Counted from the first letter of the stretch, positions 54,497 to 63,996 are shown. The stretch is 64,000 nt of DNA from Ferribacterium limneticum (GCF_020510565.1 NZ_CP075189.1:1053501-1117500), one strand, 5' to 3'. Numbers and translations: made by a program. The notes: a model not told the origin generated them from the sequence alone.

Positions 54497-56661
54497 CGGA
54501 ATCCGAAACGGGCCGGGTCGTCGAGTTTGCCATCGGCGGCATGACCTGTGCGGCTTGCTCGGCGCGTCTCGAGAAGGTGCTCAATCGCCAGGCCGGCATG
54601 CAGGCCAACGTCAATCTGGCGGCCGAGCGGGCGCGTGTCCGTTTGTCGGCAGCAGCCGACGAGGCGGCGGTGGTGGCGGCCGTCGCCAAGGCCGGCTTCA
54701 CGGCGGCCGTCGTTGATGCGCAAACGCGCGAACGTGAAAAAGCCGCCAAATTGCTCCTCTACCGCAGCGAAATCCGCCGTTTCTGGATTTCAGTAGCGCT
54801 GACCTTGCCGCTGGTCGGCCAGATGTTTTTCATGTTCGGCGAACATGGTCACATGAACGAATTGCCGCGCTGGTTCCAGCTGGCGCTGGCGACGCCGGTG
54901 CAGTTCTGGATTGGCTGGCGTTTCTACGATGGCGGCTTCAAATCCCTGCGTGGCGGAGGTGCCAACATGGATGTGCTGGTCGCCCTCGGGACGAGCATGG
55001 CCTGGGGCTTTTCGACCGTGGTGACGCTGTTCGGGCTGGATCAGCACGTCTATTTTGAAGGCGGGGCGGCGGTCATTACGCTGGTCCTGCTCGGCAAATT
55101 GCTCGAAGCGCGGGCCAAAGCGCGGACCTCGGAGGCCATCGAGTCGCTGATCCGCCTGCAGCCGAAGACGGCGCGTGTCGAACGCGATGGTCAGTGGATC
55201 GACATGCCGGTTGAGGCCTTGATGCCGGGCGATGTTTTCCTCGTTCGCCCGGGCGAAAGCGTGCCGGTTGATGGCGAGCTGATCGATGGCGAATCGAGCG
55301 TCAACGAGGCGATGCTGACCGGCGAAAGCATGCCGGTAGGCAAGCGCGCCGGCGACAAGGTTTTTGCCGCCACGGCCAACGGCCAGGGGGCGATGCGCTG
55401 CCGGGCGACCGGCGTTGGCGAGCACACCTTGCTCGCCGGCATCATTCGCATGGTCGGCGAGGCGCAGGGTTCGAAAGCGCCGGTGCAGCGGCTGGCCGAT
55501 CGGATTTCGGCGATTTTCGTGCCGACGGTGTGCGTCATCGCGCTCGCCACCTTTGTCGGCTGGTGGTGGTATGCCGGGGATTTTGCCGAAGCGCTGGTCA
55601 ATGCTGTCGCCGTCCTGGTCATCGCCTGCCCGTGCGCGCTTGGCCTGGCGACGCCGACAGCGATCATGGTCGGCACCGGACAGGGGGCGCGGGCCGGCAT
55701 CCTAGTCAAGAACGCCGAGGCGCTCGAGCGGGCCGAGAAAATCACCGTGCTGGCGCTCGATAAAACCGGAACGCTGACCTGCGGTACGCCGCAGGTGACC
55801 GATGTCGTCACTTATGGCTTGTCGCGCGAGGAAGCGCTCGGTCTGGCGGCGGCACTTGAGGAAAATTCCGAACATCCGCTGGCGCGGGCGATCGTGGCTG
55901 CCGCGGGCATTCCCACGGTCAACCGGAAAAAAGCGGCAAATTTCAAATCCCTGCCGGGGCAGGGCGTCGACGGCGAGGTCGATGGCCGCGTGCTGCGCCT
56001 CGGTTCGCCAACCTGGCTGGGGATGGCGGACGATCCGGCGGTGACTGGCTTGCAGCAGGCCGGCAAGACGGTCGTGGTACTGGTCGAAGGCGAGACAAGG
56101 CGGGCCCTGTTTGCCATCGCCGATGCCTTGCGGCCGACTTCCCGCGCCGCCGTCGAGCGTTTGCGTGAACGCGGTATCCGGGTTGTCATGTTGACCGGCG
56201 ACAATGCGGCAACGGCCGCGGCGATTGCGGCCGAAGCCGGCATCGCCGAGTTTCGGGCCGGCATCCTGCCCGGTGACAAGGCGGCGGCGATCAACGAATT
56301 GAAATCCGGCGGCGCTTTGGTGGCCATGGTCGGCGACGGTATCAACGACGCACCGGCGCTGGCTGCGGCCGATGTCAGCTTCGCCATCGGCGCCGGCTCG
56401 GATGCGGCAGTCGAGGCGGCGGATTTGACATTGATACGCAGCGACCTGATGGGCGTGGTCGATGCAATTGCCCTATCGGCGGCCACTTTGGGCAAGATAC
56501 GGCAAAATCTTTTCTTCGCCTTCATTTACAATGTGGCGGGAATTCCACTCGCTGCGCTGGGGTGGCTCAATCCGGTGGTGGCGGGGGCCGCCATGGCGAT
56601 GAGTTCGGTATCGGTCGTGTCGAACTCGCTGTTGTTGAAACGCTGGCGGCCGGGAAGCTGA
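54493..56661 (+). CDS. copA: copper-translocating P1B-type ATPase
   Basis: The 722-residue pump has one N-terminal HMA domain (GGMTCAAC, Cys19 and Cys22), eight membrane helices, the CPC motif Cys379-Pro380-Cys381 in IACPCALG, phosphorylated Asp423 in DKTGT, HP in SEHPLA and [10 protein letters not shown] near the end. It exports or delivers Cu(I), probably to cytochrome oxidase in this context. Residues 472-485 ([14 protein letters not shown]) are encoded by repeat copy 15, in a loop of the nucleotide-binding domain. It overlaps the usp gene. Confidence 0.93.
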   Translation: MTESETGRVVEFAIGGMTCAACSARLEKVLNRQAGMQANVNLAAERARVRLSAAADEAAVVAAVAKAGFTAAVVDAQTREREKAAKLLLYRSEIRRFWISVALTLPLVGQMFFMFGEHGHMNELPRWFQLALATPVQFWIGWRFYDGGFKSLRGGGANMDVLVALGTSMAWGFSTVVTLFGLDQHVYFEGGAAVITLVLLGKLLEARAKARTSEAIESLIRLQPKTARVERDGQWIDMPVEALMPGDVFLVRPGESVPVDGELIDGESSVNEAMLTGESMPVGKRAGDKVFAATANGQGAMRCRATGVGEHTLLAGIIRMVGEAQGSKAPVQRLADRISAIFVPTVCVIALATFVGWWWYAGDFAEALVNAVAVLVIACPCALGLATPTAIMVGTGQGARAGILVKNAEALERAEKITVLALDKTGTLTCGTPQVTDVVTYGLSREEALGLAAALEENSEHPLARAIVAAAGIPTVNRKKAANFKSLPGQGVDGEVDGRVLRLGSPTWLGMADDPAVTGLQQAGKTVVVLVEGETRRALFAIADALRPTSRAAVERLRERGIRVVMLTGDNAATAAAIAAEAGIAEFRAGILPGDKAAAINELKSGGALVAMVGDGINDAPALAAADVSFAIGAGSDAAVEAADLTLIRSDLMGVVDAIALSAATLGKIRQNLFFAFIYNVAGIPLAALGWLNPVVAGAAMAMSSVSVVSNSLLLKRWRPGS
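55909..55948 (+). repeat. dispersed 40-bp element, copy 15 (intragenic, copA)
   Basis: ATTCCCACGGTCAACCGG, AAAAAAGCGGCAAATTTCAAAT, in frame, read [13 protein letters not shown] between the helix with SEHPLA and the GQGVDG segment. Confidence 0.9.
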
Positions 56662-56686
56662 ACGGAAACAGGGACAAGGGGTTTCG

Positions 56687-58435
56687 ATGACCGCAGGGGT
56701 CGGAGGGCAGGTGGTTTTTCAGGCGACAGCCGGCGATGGTATCGGCAATCCACCGGCATTGACGGAACGCGAAGCGATGTTCCGGACGACGATGGAAGCG
56801 GCGCAGGTCGGCATCTTCGTCTTGCAGGATCAGCACTTCAAGTACGTCAATCCCTATCTGACGCGTCTCTTCGGCTACAGCGCCGAGGAAATGGTGGACC
56901 GCATGGGGCCGCTCGACGTGGTCGCCCCGGCGCAGCACGCTTTCATTATCGAACAGATGCAGGCCCGGGTGGCCGGGGTCAGCGGGCATCATTACGAGAT
57001 CAAGGCTATACGCAAGGACGGCTCGGAATTCCCGGCCATGATCTACGGTTCGCCCTCGGTCTTTGACGGCCGCCCGGCCTCGGTCGGCACCCTGCTCGAC
57101 ATTTCCTCGCAGAAAGTGGCCGAGCAGCGGATCCGTGAGTTGGCCGATTACGACGTACTGACCGGCCTGCCCAACCGGCGCCTGCTGCGCGAGCGCTTCG
57201 TCCAGTTGCTGGCGGCGGCCGAGCGGGACAAGACCGAAATCGCCGTCATCTTTCTCGATCTCGATCATTTCAAGCGGGTCAACGACTCCCTTGGCCACAG
57301 CGTCGGCGACGAACTGCTGGTCGAAGTGGCGCGCCGCCTCGACACTGTCGTGCGGCGCATCGATACCGTGGCCCGCCTCGGTGGCGACGAGTTTATTTTT
57401 GCCATGCCGGGCTTTCACACGGCGGCGGCGGCCGAAGTGGCGCGTCGCCTGATCGACGTTTTCTCCCGGCCTTTCGAAGTGGCGGGGCATGAGCTGACGG
57501 TGACGCCCTCGCTCGGCATCAGCATCTACCCGCACGACGGGCAGGATCTCGAAACCCTGCTCAAGAACGCTGACACGGCGATGTACCGGGCCAAGGATAT
57601 CGGCCGCAACACCTTCCAGTTTTACGCCACCGAGATGAACACGGCAACGCTCGACCGCCTGCTCATGGAGAGCAATCTGCGCCGGGCCCTGGCGCAGAAC
57701 GAATTCATTCTCCAGTATCAGCCGCTAGTCAATCTGCGTACCGGCGTGATCGTCGGCGTCGAGGCCCTGATTCGCTGGCAGCATCCGGAACTTGGCATGA
57801 TCATGCCGGACAGTTTCATTCATGTTGCCGAAGAGACCGGGCTGATCAACCCGATCGGCGACTGGGTCCTGTGCGCCGCCTGCCGCCAGGCCAAGGCTTG
57901 GTGCGACGAGGGGTTGCCGTCGCTGGTCATGGCCGTCAACGTGGCGCCCGTCCAGTTCCGCCAGCCGGGTTTTGTCGAAATGGTCGCCGGCGCCCTGGCG
58001 TCCTCCGGCCTCGATGCCGCGCTGCTCGAACTCGAACTGACCGAGCGCACGGTGATGCACGATGCCGACATCAACCTCGGCACGTTGTCGGCGCTGCATC
58101 GCATGGGTGTCGAGCTGTCGCTTGACGATTTCGGCACCGGCTACTCGTCGCTGGCCTATCTCAAGCGCTTCCCGGTCGGCAAGCTCAAGATCGACCGTTC
58201 CTTCGTCAATGATCTCGAAACCGATCCCGACGACTGGGCCATCGCCTCGACCATCGTCAGCATGGGGCGCAGCCTGCGCATGACCGTGCTCGCCGAAGGC
58301 GTCGAAACTGCCGAACAGTTGGCACAATTGCGTAAAATGGGCTGCGATATGGCGCAAGGCTACTATTTCAGCCGGCCGACTTCGGCCGCCGGTATAGCAG
58401 AAATCCTGCGCGCTCAACCCTTTGTGAACAGGTAA
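56687..58435 (+). CDS. PAS-GGDEF-EAL cyclic di-GMP protein
   Basis: The 582-residue cytoplasmic protein has a PAS domain (residues 28-140), a GGDEF domain with an intact RLGGDEF signature, and an EAL domain with VEALIRW and the DDFGTGYSSL loop, so both synthase and phosphodiesterase sites look intact. Which activity prevails cannot be told. It lies between copA (25 bases upstream) and copZ (5 bases downstream), so it is probably in the copper operon. Confidence 0.9.
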   Translation: MTAGVGGQVVFQATAGDGIGNPPALTEREAMFRTTMEAAQVGIFVLQDQHFKYVNPYLTRLFGYSAEEMVDRMGPLDVVAPAQHAFIIEQMQARVAGVSGHHYEIKAIRKDGSEFPAMIYGSPSVFDGRPASVGTLLDISSQKVAEQRIRELADYDVLTGLPNRRLLRERFVQLLAAAERDKTEIAVIFLDLDHFKRVNDSLGHSVGDELLVEVARRLDTVVRRIDTVARLGGDEFIFAMPGFHTAAAAEVARRLIDVFSRPFEVAGHELTVTPSLGISIYPHDGQDLETLLKNADTAMYRAKDIGRNTFQFYATEMNTATLDRLLMESNLRRALAQNEFILQYQPLVNLRTGVIVGVEALIRWQHPELGMIMPDSFIHVAEETGLINPIGDWVLCAACRQAKAWCDEGLPSLVMAVNVAPVQFRQPGFVEMVAGALASSGLDAALLELELTERTVMHDADINLGTLSALHRMGVELSLDDFGTGYSSLAYLKRFPVGKLKIDRSFVNDLETDPDDWAIASTIVSMGRSLRMTVLAEGVETAEQLAQLRKMGCDMAQGYYFSRPTSAAGIAEILRAQPFVNR

Positions 58436-58440
58436 ATGGC

Positions 58441-58647
58441 ATGGAAAACACCGTAATCAAGGTCGGCGGCATGAGCTGCCAGGGCTGCGTCAAGAACATC
58501 AGCGGCGTACTCAGCGCCATGGCCGGCGTGGCCAGCGCCGAAGTCTCGCTGGAGGCGGCCGAAGCCAAAGTGGCTTTCGATCCGCAGGCGGTGACGCGCG
58601 AAGCGCTGGTCAATGCCATCGAAGATGCCGGCTTCGACGCAGAATAA
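58441..58647 (+). CDS. copZ: copper chaperone CopZ-like (HMA)
   Basis: The 68-residue single HMA domain has IKVGGMSCQGCVKNI, with the MxCxxC Cu(I) site at Cys13 and Cys16, and the family end AIEDAGFDAE. It should deliver Cu(I) to CopA. It is co-transcribed with the GGDEF/EAL gene and perhaps with selD downstream. Confidence 0.92.
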   Translation: MENTVIKVGGMSCQGCVKNISGVLSAMAGVASAEVSLEAAEAKVAFDPQAVTREALVNAIEDAGFDAE

Positions 58648-58684
58648 AAAAATCAAACAACAATAGTTTTTCGAGAGAACAGCC

Positions 58685-59731
58685 GTGCCTGAAGAAAAAA
58701 TAAGACTGACCCAGCTTTCCCATGGCGGCGGCTGTGGCTGCAAGATCGCGCCTGCCGTCCTCCAGCAAATTTTGGCCGGCGCCCCGTCGGGCATCATTCC
58801 GCCGCAACTGCTGGTCGGCACCGAGACCTGCGACGACGCAGCGGTTTATCAGATCAACGCACAGCAGGCGATTGTCGCGACGACCGATTTCTTCATGCCT
58901 ATCGTCGACGATCCCTACGATTTCGGCCGCATCGCCGCGACCAACGCCATTTCCGATGTTTACGCCATGGGCGGCACGCCGCTCTTCGCGCTGGCCATCG
59001 TCGGCATGCCGGTCAATACCCTGCCGCTGGAAACCATCGGCAAAATCCTCCAGGGCGGCGAGTCGGTTTGTCGCGCCGCCTGTATTCCGATTGCCGGCGG
59101 CCACACCATTGATTCGGTCGAGCCCATTTACGGCCTGGTCGCCATCGGCATCGTCAATCCGGCCCACCTCAAGCGCAATTCGGGCGCCAAGCCCGGCGAC
59201 AAGCTGATCCTCGGCAAGCAACTCGGTGTCGGCGTGTATAGCGCCGCGCTCAAGAAGGATCTACTCCACGCCACCGATTACGAAGCCATGGTCGACACCA
59301 CGACCCAGCTCAATACGCCCGGGCCGATGCTGGCCTGCCTGGATGGCGTGCATGCCGTCACCGACGTTACCGGCTTTGGTCTGGCCGGGCATCTGCTTGA
59401 AGTGTGCAAGGGCAGCAATGTCCGCGCCACGGTGAACTACGCCGACCTGCCGCTGCTCCCCCGTGCCCGCGAGTTTGTCGATGCCGGCCACCTGACCGGC
59501 GCCTCGGGGCGGAACTGGGCTAGTTACGGCGATGGCGTCAGTCTTGCGGCCAACCTCGACAGCGCGGCAAAAACGCTGCTCACCGATCCGCAAACGTCGG
59601 GCGGCCTGCTCGTTTCATGCTCGCCCGAAACGGTGACCGAAGTGCTCTCGCTATTCCTGCAGCAGGGCTTCTCGCACGTTTCCGTGATTGGTGAAATTAC
59701 CGAGGGGGCACCGGGGATCGATGTCGTTTGA
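58685..59731 (+). CDS. selD: selenophosphate synthase
   Basis: It makes selenophosphate from selenide and ATP for selenocysteine and selenouridine synthesis. The product is 348 residues with a GTG start. The N-terminal GGGCGCKI carries Cys17 (active-site, TGC codon so not Sec) and Lys20; then ATTDFFMPIVDDPYDFGRIAATNA and the AIR-synthase-like fold. No selA, selB or selU is in the window. Confidence 0.94.
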   Translation: MPEEKIRLTQLSHGGGCGCKIAPAVLQQILAGAPSGIIPPQLLVGTETCDDAAVYQINAQQAIVATTDFFMPIVDDPYDFGRIAATNAISDVYAMGGTPLFALAIVGMPVNTLPLETIGKILQGGESVCRAACIPIAGGHTIDSVEPIYGLVAIGIVNPAHLKRNSGAKPGDKLILGKQLGVGVYSAALKKDLLHATDYEAMVDTTTQLNTPGPMLACLDGVHAVTDVTGFGLAGHLLEVCKGSNVRATVNYADLPLLPRAREFVDAGHLTGASGRNWASYGDGVSLAANLDSAAKTLLTDPQTSGGLLVSCSPETVTEVLSLFLQQGFSHVSVIGEITEGAPGIDVV

Positions 59732-59924
59732 ACCTTGATGCAGCCGCTGTTTGGCTTGTAGTTGGTGATTTCTCCACGTCGGTAGGCCGGGCGACGCTGT
59801 GTTTGATGGGCGGTTCGAATTCGTTGGCCGGCTGATTTACCAAGACGGCGCATGCAACCGTCTCGCCTTGAGTGTCGAGCGGCAGCGCCATCGGTCCGCC
59901 GAATTCGGCAAGAAGGGGTAAAAC
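59732..59924. other. intergenic region without a recognised gene
   Basis: There is an open frame of 64 codons on the minus strand here (about 59697-59891) overlapping the selD end; it does not resemble any family I know and is probably not a gene. No other signal was found. Confidence 0.4.
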
Positions 59925-60128
59925 TCAGGCAGCTTTGCGCAGTATCTTGCCTGGCTTTGACTGCTCGCCGTGCGCTTCGCGCAGGCATTCGTGGGCACAG
60001 GAGGCGCACCGGCCGCAATCGCGCGTGACGCCGAGATCGCGTCGCAAGTCTCTCAACGTGCGGGCGCCATCTAGCGCGGCTTCGCGAATCTGGGTGTCGG
60101 TGACTGCTTTGCAGACGCAGACGTACAT
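59925..60128 (-). CDS. bfd: bacterioferritin-associated ferredoxin
   Basis: The 67-residue [2Fe-2S] protein has the Bfd ligands: MYVCVCKAVTD at the N-terminus (two Cys) and RDCGRCASCA later (C-x2-C). It reduces ferritin iron and aids its release. The gene is divergent from nothing close; its upstream region has two Fur-like boxes, consistent with induction under iron limitation. Bacterioferritin genes lie just beyond, on the same strand. Confidence 0.9.
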   Translation of the reverse strand: MYVCVCKAVTDTQIREAALDGARTLRDLRRDLGVTRDCGRCASCAHECLREAHGEQSKPGKILRKAA

Positions 60129-60152
60129 GGACTGCCTCCTGATGCGGTTGTT

Positions 60153-60197
60153 AATGCGAACAATTCGTATTCTACGGCGTTGAGAACGATTGTCAAC
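60153..60197 (-). promoter_or_regulatory. two Fur-type boxes upstream of bfd
   Basis: AATGCGAACAATTCGTATT (60153-60171) and GTTGAGAACGATTGTCAAC (60179-60197) resemble the betaproteobacterial Fur site AATGAGAA-x-ATTCTCATT. They lie 25 and 51 bases upstream of the bfd ATG. Confidence 0.65.
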
Positions 60198-60313
60198 AAC
60201 TATGATCAATCTGGCCATTGACCCGGTTTTGTCGCATAGTCGACAGTCGAGCCCGGCCTTCGTGTTGCTGAGCAATTCGCAAGCCAGCCTTGGCCGGGCT
60301 GGCGCAGAAACGA

Positions 60314-60340
60314 AAAAGCCGCAGACTGGCTGCGGCTTTT
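60314..60340. terminator. terminator of the bacterioferritin genes
   Basis: AAAAGCCGCAG-ACTGG-CTGCGGCTTTT, a perfect stem flanked by As and Ts, usable from both directions. It ends the minus-strand bacterioferritin operon. Confidence 0.88.
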
Positions 60341-60360
60341 GGTGGAGCGAGCGGGGAGGC

Positions 60361-60843
60361 TTAGCCTTCGCCCGGCTCCATGTGCGCTTGCAGATAGTTC
60401 GGCAAGGTCACATCCTTGATCAACGTCTGCTGCGTTTCCAGCCAGTCGATGGCTTCCTCGCAGTGTTCGAGCAGTTCCTCGAGCAAATCGCGGCTGACGT
60501 AATCCTGCAACTCCTCGCACAGCGCGATGCTTTCGATAAGCAGCGGGCGCTGGATTTCGCGCTCATATTTGAGGTCGCCCTGCAGGCATTCGACGACATG
60601 CTCGCCGATCATGAGCTTGCCGAGGTTCTGCAAATTGGGCAGCCCCTCGAGGAAAAGCACCCGTTCGATGATCTCGTCGGCTTCCTTCATGACGCGGATC
60701 GACTGCTTGTACTGGTAGTCGTTGAGCTTTTCCAGGCCCCAGTTGCGGAACATGCGGGCATGCAGGAAATACTGGTTGATCGCGGTCAGCTCGTTCTTCA
60801 GCACCTTGTTGAGGGCTTCGATGACTTTCTTGTCGCCTTTCAT
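60361..60843 (-). CDS. bfrA: bacterioferritin, haem-binding (ferroxidase-defective) subunit
   Basis: The 160-residue subunit has the bacterioferritin fold, with haem ligand Met52 in SIRVMKEAD. Of the ferroxidase ligands, Glu18 is kept but 51 is Val, 54 is Glu and 130 is Ala (EEAIDWL), so it is not expected to oxidise Fe(II) itself. It is the partner of the subunit encoded 12 bases upstream, which has the reverse pattern. The two should co-assemble into a 24-mer, with haem supplied by this one. Confidence 0.88.
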   Translation of the reverse strand: MKGDKKVIEALNKVLKNELTAINQYFLHARMFRNWGLEKLNDYQYKQSIRVMKEADEIIERVLFLEGLPNLQNLGKLMIGEHVVECLQGDLKYEREIQRPLLIESIALCEELQDYVSRDLLEELLEHCEEAIDWLETQQTLIKDVTLPNYLQAHMEPGEG

Positions 60844-60855
60844 CGTCGTCGCTCC

Positions 60856-61341
60856 TTAAGCCGGGGTGCCGGAGCCCATCTGGCTCTGCAGGTAGTTGGG
60901 CAGGCCGACCAGTTCGATCAGTTTCATCTGCTTTTCGAGGAAGTAGGCGTGGTCCATTTCGGTGTCTTCGAGCTGGACGCCGAGCAGGTCACGGCTGACG
61001 AAATCCTGGGCCTTTTCGCAGGCAGCCATGGCTTTCTTGAGATCGCCCGCCACCTTGTATTCGACGGCGAGGTCGGATTTGAGCATTTCCGGCACGGTCT
61101 TGCCGATCTTCAGGGCATCGCGCTTGCTGAGGTCGGGCTTGCCTTCGAGGAAGAGAATGCGCTGGATCAGGGCGCGGGCATGCTGGCGCTCGTGATCGGA
61201 CTCGTGGATGGATTTCTCGGCTAGCTGGGTCAGTCCCATATCGGCATACATTTCGCCGTGGATCAGGTACTGATCGACCGCAGTCAGTTCGCCGGTCAGC
61301 AGTTCGTTCAGGATATCGATGATCTTCTTATCGCCCTTCAT
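60856..61341 (-). CDS. bfrB: bacterioferritin, ferroxidase subunit lacking haem Met
   Basis: The 161-residue subunit keeps the ferroxidase ligands Glu18, Glu51, His54 (HERQHARAL), and the later Glu and His in DTEMDHAYFLE, but position 52 is Arg, so the haem-binding Met is lost. It is the iron-oxidising partner of the next gene. The pattern matches paired bacterioferritins described in Neisseria and Magnetospirillum. It is the first gene of the operon; a Fur-like site and repeat copy 16 lie upstream. Confidence 0.88.
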   Translation of the reverse strand: MKGDKKIIDILNELLTGELTAVDQYLIHGEMYADMGLTQLAEKSIHESDHERQHARALIQRILFLEGKPDLSKRDALKIGKTVPEMLKSDLAVEYKVAGDLKKAMAACEKAQDFVSRDLLGVQLEDTEMDHAYFLEKQMKLIELVGLPNYLQSQMGSGTPA

Positions 61342-61475
61342 GGCTTTTCTCCGTAAGGTTCGTTGGGTAGCGGGCTGGCTGGCGGGTCACAGCTGGCTTG
61401 CCCATGCCGCGATTTTAAGTTGGCTTGCCTGATATTAGAAGGAAGGTCGTGAAAAAAGTTCTTTAATTACAATCA

Positions 61476-61494
61476 ACTAGGAACGGTTCTCATT
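61476..61494 (-). promoter_or_regulatory. possible Fur box upstream of the bacterioferritin operon
   Basis: The right half GTTCTCATT matches the Fur consensus exactly; the left half (ACTAGGAAC) is degenerate. It lies about 140 bases upstream of the first bacterioferritin start. Confidence 0.4.
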
Positions 61495-61605
61495 CGCCTT
61501 GTCATGCACCGGAATGTGGCGGTTCCGCTTCGTGCAAATGGCATGAATTTTTCTCGCCAGACACGGAATGACCTGACGTCGCGTTGGTTACACCGGCGTG
61601 AAGGC

Positions 61606-61644
61606 TTGTCACGGTCAACCGGAAAAAATGACCAAAAATGAAAA
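61606..61644 (+). repeat. dispersed 40-bp element, copy 16
   Basis: TTGTCACGGTCAACCGG, six As, TGACCAAAAATGAAAA. It lies 15 bases past the nudC stop. Confidence 0.92.
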
Positions 61645-61659
61645 GTCTGTGCGCCGGCT

Positions 61660-62424
61660 TCAGCGCTCGTGCAGCTCCGCTTCGATGAGTCGGCGGGAAA
61701 TGCTGATCGGCTCGGGCAGGATCGGCAGGGCATCGGGCGAAAACCACCCAGCTTCCTCGATCTCGTTAGGGTCCGGCCTGAGCGTGCCGCCGGCGTAGTC
61801 GGCGAAGAAGGCGACCATCAGCGAATTGGGGAAAGGCCAAGGCTGGCTGTGGAAATAGCGCAGATTGGCGATTTCGATGCCGACTTCCTCGCGTACTTCG
61901 CGGGCGGCGCATTCTTCGAGCGTTTCGCCCGGTTCGACAAAACCGGCCAGGGCACTGAAGACGCCCGGCTTGAAATGCGGGCTGCGGGCGAGTAACAGCC
62001 GCTCGCCATCGCGCACTAGCACCATGACGGCTGGGGAAATGCGTGGGTAGGCGAGCAGGCTGCAGACCGGGCACTGCATGGCCAGTTCCCCTTCTTTCAT
62101 GACGGTCGGCGTGCCGCACTTGCCGCAGAAACGGTGGTTGGCCTGCCAGTCGAGCAACTGCGTGGCGCGGCCGGCCAGGGCGAAGGTTTCGGCGCCGGAG
62201 ATCGAGAAAATGGCACGCAGCGGGGTGGCTTCGCTGCCGGGGATTTCTGGGAAGTGCGCGACATCGGCGGCGTGGCAGGGCAGGCCGTTCAAATTGCCAA
62301 CGTGCAGCACGTTGACCGGGTGGCCGAAGTCGGCGGCCAGCCCTGCCGGGAAGACCGATTCGGCCCCGCCGATGGTCAGCAGGCGATGCTCGCAGCGCAA
62401 AATCCAGTAGGCGGCTTGGTTCAT
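61660..62424 (-). CDS. nudC: NADH pyrophosphatase NudC
   Basis: It hydrolyses NADH and de-caps NAD-capped RNA. The 254-residue product has an N-terminal domain, a zinc ribbon (FCGKCG and CPVC, residues 98-121) and a Nudix box with GFVEPGETLEECAAREVREEVG-type spacing; SQPWPFPNS, the NudC-specific motif, follows. It is in the same direction as the bacterioferritin genes but separated by 318 bases. Confidence 0.93.
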   Translation of the reverse strand: MNQAAYWILRCEHRLLTIGGAESVFPAGLAADFGHPVNVLHVGNLNGLPCHAADVAHFPEIPGSEATPLRAIFSISGAETFALAGRATQLLDWQANHRFCGKCGTPTVMKEGELAMQCPVCSLLAYPRISPAVMVLVRDGERLLLARSPHFKPGVFSALAGFVEPGETLEECAAREVREEVGIEIANLRYFHSQPWPFPNSLMVAFFADYAGGTLRPDPNEIEEAGWFSPDALPILPEPISISRRLIEAELHER

Positions 62425-62433
62425 GGCGTTGGT

Positions 62434-62844
62434 TCAGGCAGAAATGGTCTGCGCTGACGGATTAGGTGGCAGGCGGTAGATCGTTGTTTCGGCATTCGGC
62501 GCCAGGGTGCCGAGGGCGATGCTCAGGATGGAAATGAACAGGCTGGCGAAAAAGGCCGTCCAGAAGCCGGAAATGGTGAAGCCGCTGACCACCTTGGCAA
62601 CGAGCATGAGCAGCAGGGCGTTGATGACCAGCACGAAAAAACCGAGGGTGAGCAGGGTCAACGGCAGGGTCAGAAAAACCAGCAGCGGGCGGAGCACGGC
62701 GTTGGCGAAACCGAGCAGCAATGCCGCGACGATCAGCGCCGAGGTGCTCGAAAAGCGGATGCCCTTGAAGACGAGGCTGGCGCCCCACAGTGACAGGGCG
62801 GTGATGGCCCATTGGATGAAAAATCCCGCCAGATTGTCGAACAT
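62434..62844 (-). CDS. phage-holin-4 (YvlD) family membrane protein
   Basis: The 136-residue product has four membrane helices and the motif FANAVLRPLLVFLTLPLTLLTLG, which defines the YvlD/phage holin superfamily IV-like group. This family is chromosomal, not phage-derived; its function is not known. It lies 9 bases upstream of nudC on the same strand. Confidence 0.82.
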   Translation of the reverse strand: MFDNLAGFFIQWAITALSLWGASLVFKGIRFSSTSALIVAALLLGFANAVLRPLLVFLTLPLTLLTLGFFVLVINALLLMLVAKVVSGFTISGFWTAFFASLFISILSIALGTLAPNAETTIYRLPPNPSAQTISA

Positions 62845-62919
62845 GTCTTTGCCTTTGTTGAAGTGGGTGCCGCCTGATCAGGCCGGTATGCCGGATTTTA
62901 CGGTTTGTGGCGGCTGGCG

Positions 62920-63996
62920 CTATTCCTGATCTGCCGGCCGTTTGATCTCGGCGCGCAAGTAAGGGGCGTTGGCACTCTGGAAGAACATCAGCGCGATGGC
63001 CTGCGGCGGGCCTTCCTTTTCCCAGGCGACGCGCTGGTAGCCGGGCATGATGCAGTCGTTGACGAAGGTTTCGCCGGGTTGCAGGGAGTTCAGCGAGTTG
63101 AAAAAGAGACGATCCGGGCCGACGAAATAGGCGATCGACGCGCGGGAACGGGGAATGGGCACCGGCGGGTCGATGCCGTCGGGGCGAAAGCTGACCTTGA
63201 ATTCACGCGGCTCGGCCGGGTCGGTGGCGGTGGTCGGCGAGAAATCGGCCTGCAGGCGCTGGCCGTTTTGCCGCCAGTACAGGCGCAGGACCGGCGTCGG
63301 CTCGCGGGCCGACCACATGAGGTGGAGGTTCTGGCCATCCCGGCAAAAAACGTCGCGCGTGCTGGTCGCGGTATCGGACCAGTTTTCGGCCACCTTGCGG
63401 TCGATTCGCTCGAGTTCGACGCCGGCAGGCGCGATGAGCGACTGGGTATGGATCAGGCCGACGGTTGGCAGATTGAAACGCTGTATCGGGCCGACGGCAT
63501 GGGGCAACGCGGTTGTCGGCGCCGCCTCGAAGGCGCTTTGGGTCAGGCCGCGCGAAGCATGGAAAATCGGCCCCTGGGCCAGCGTCGCCGCGCCAAAGGG
63601 GAGGAGCAGGATGAACAGGCCGCTGGCCGCCATGAACAGGCTTTCCCCCTTGCTGAAGGCCGGCCGCAGCAGACGGCCGCAGAGCACATGGCCGGCGAAC
63701 CAGACGAGCGGACCCAGGACGAGCAGGGCAAGATAGAAATAGGCCAGCGCCTCGGGGCCGGAAATCGCCATGCTCGGGATGACGACGATGCCCGCCGTGA
63801 CCGGCAGCAGAATGAACAGCGCGAGCAGGCGCAGCGCTCGCCAGCTACCGCCTTTGTCGCGCGCCGCGAAATGGCGGCGCTCAAGGAACAGGATCAGCCC
63901 GGCCGCCGCCAGCACGGCAACGCCGACGGCGCCCCAGGCCCATTGCTCGAACAGGGGGCGGTTGGCGATGCTTTTCAGGAGAAAGTCGATATCCAT
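62920..63996 (-). CDS. hypothetical membrane protein with a periplasmic domain
   Basis: The 358-residue product has an N-terminal region with four or five membrane helices (to about residue 145) and a C-terminal extracytoplasmic domain of about 210 residues with VFCRDGQNLHLMWSAREP and FVNDCIMPGYQRVAWEKEG. I do not recognise the family. No signal beyond the first helix is present. The gene ends 75 bases before the holin-like gene and starts four bases from the window edge. Confidence 0.7.
   Translation of the reverse strand: MDIDFLLKSIANRPLFEQWAWGAVGVAVLAAAGLILFLERRHFAARDKGGSWRALRLLALFILLPVTAGIVVIPSMAISGPEALAYFYLALLVLGPLVWFAGHVLCGRLLRPAFSKGESLFMAASGLFILLLPFGAATLAQGPIFHASRGLTQSAFEAAPTTALPHAVGPIQRFNLPTVGLIHTQSLIAPAGVELERIDRKVAENWSDTATSTRDVFCRDGQNLHLMWSAREPTPVLRLYWRQNGQRLQADFSPTTATDPAEPREFKVSFRPDGIDPPVPIPRSRASIAYFVGPDRLFFNSLNSLQPGETFVNDCIMPGYQRVAWEKEGPPQAIALMFFQSANAPYLRAEIKRPADQE

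Larger units (their letters stand above)
61342..61659. other. intergenic region: promoter of the bacterioferritin operon, repeat copy 16
   Basis: Apart from a possible Fur box and the repeat, nothing further was seen. Both flanking genes are on the minus strand. Confidence 0.5.

Noticed and set aside
58733..58741. Selenocysteine codon in selD
   Set aside because: The active-site codon is TGC (Cys), not TGA.
59697..59891. 64-codon frame between selD and bfd
   Set aside because: It overlaps selD, has no ribosome site and matches no family I know.
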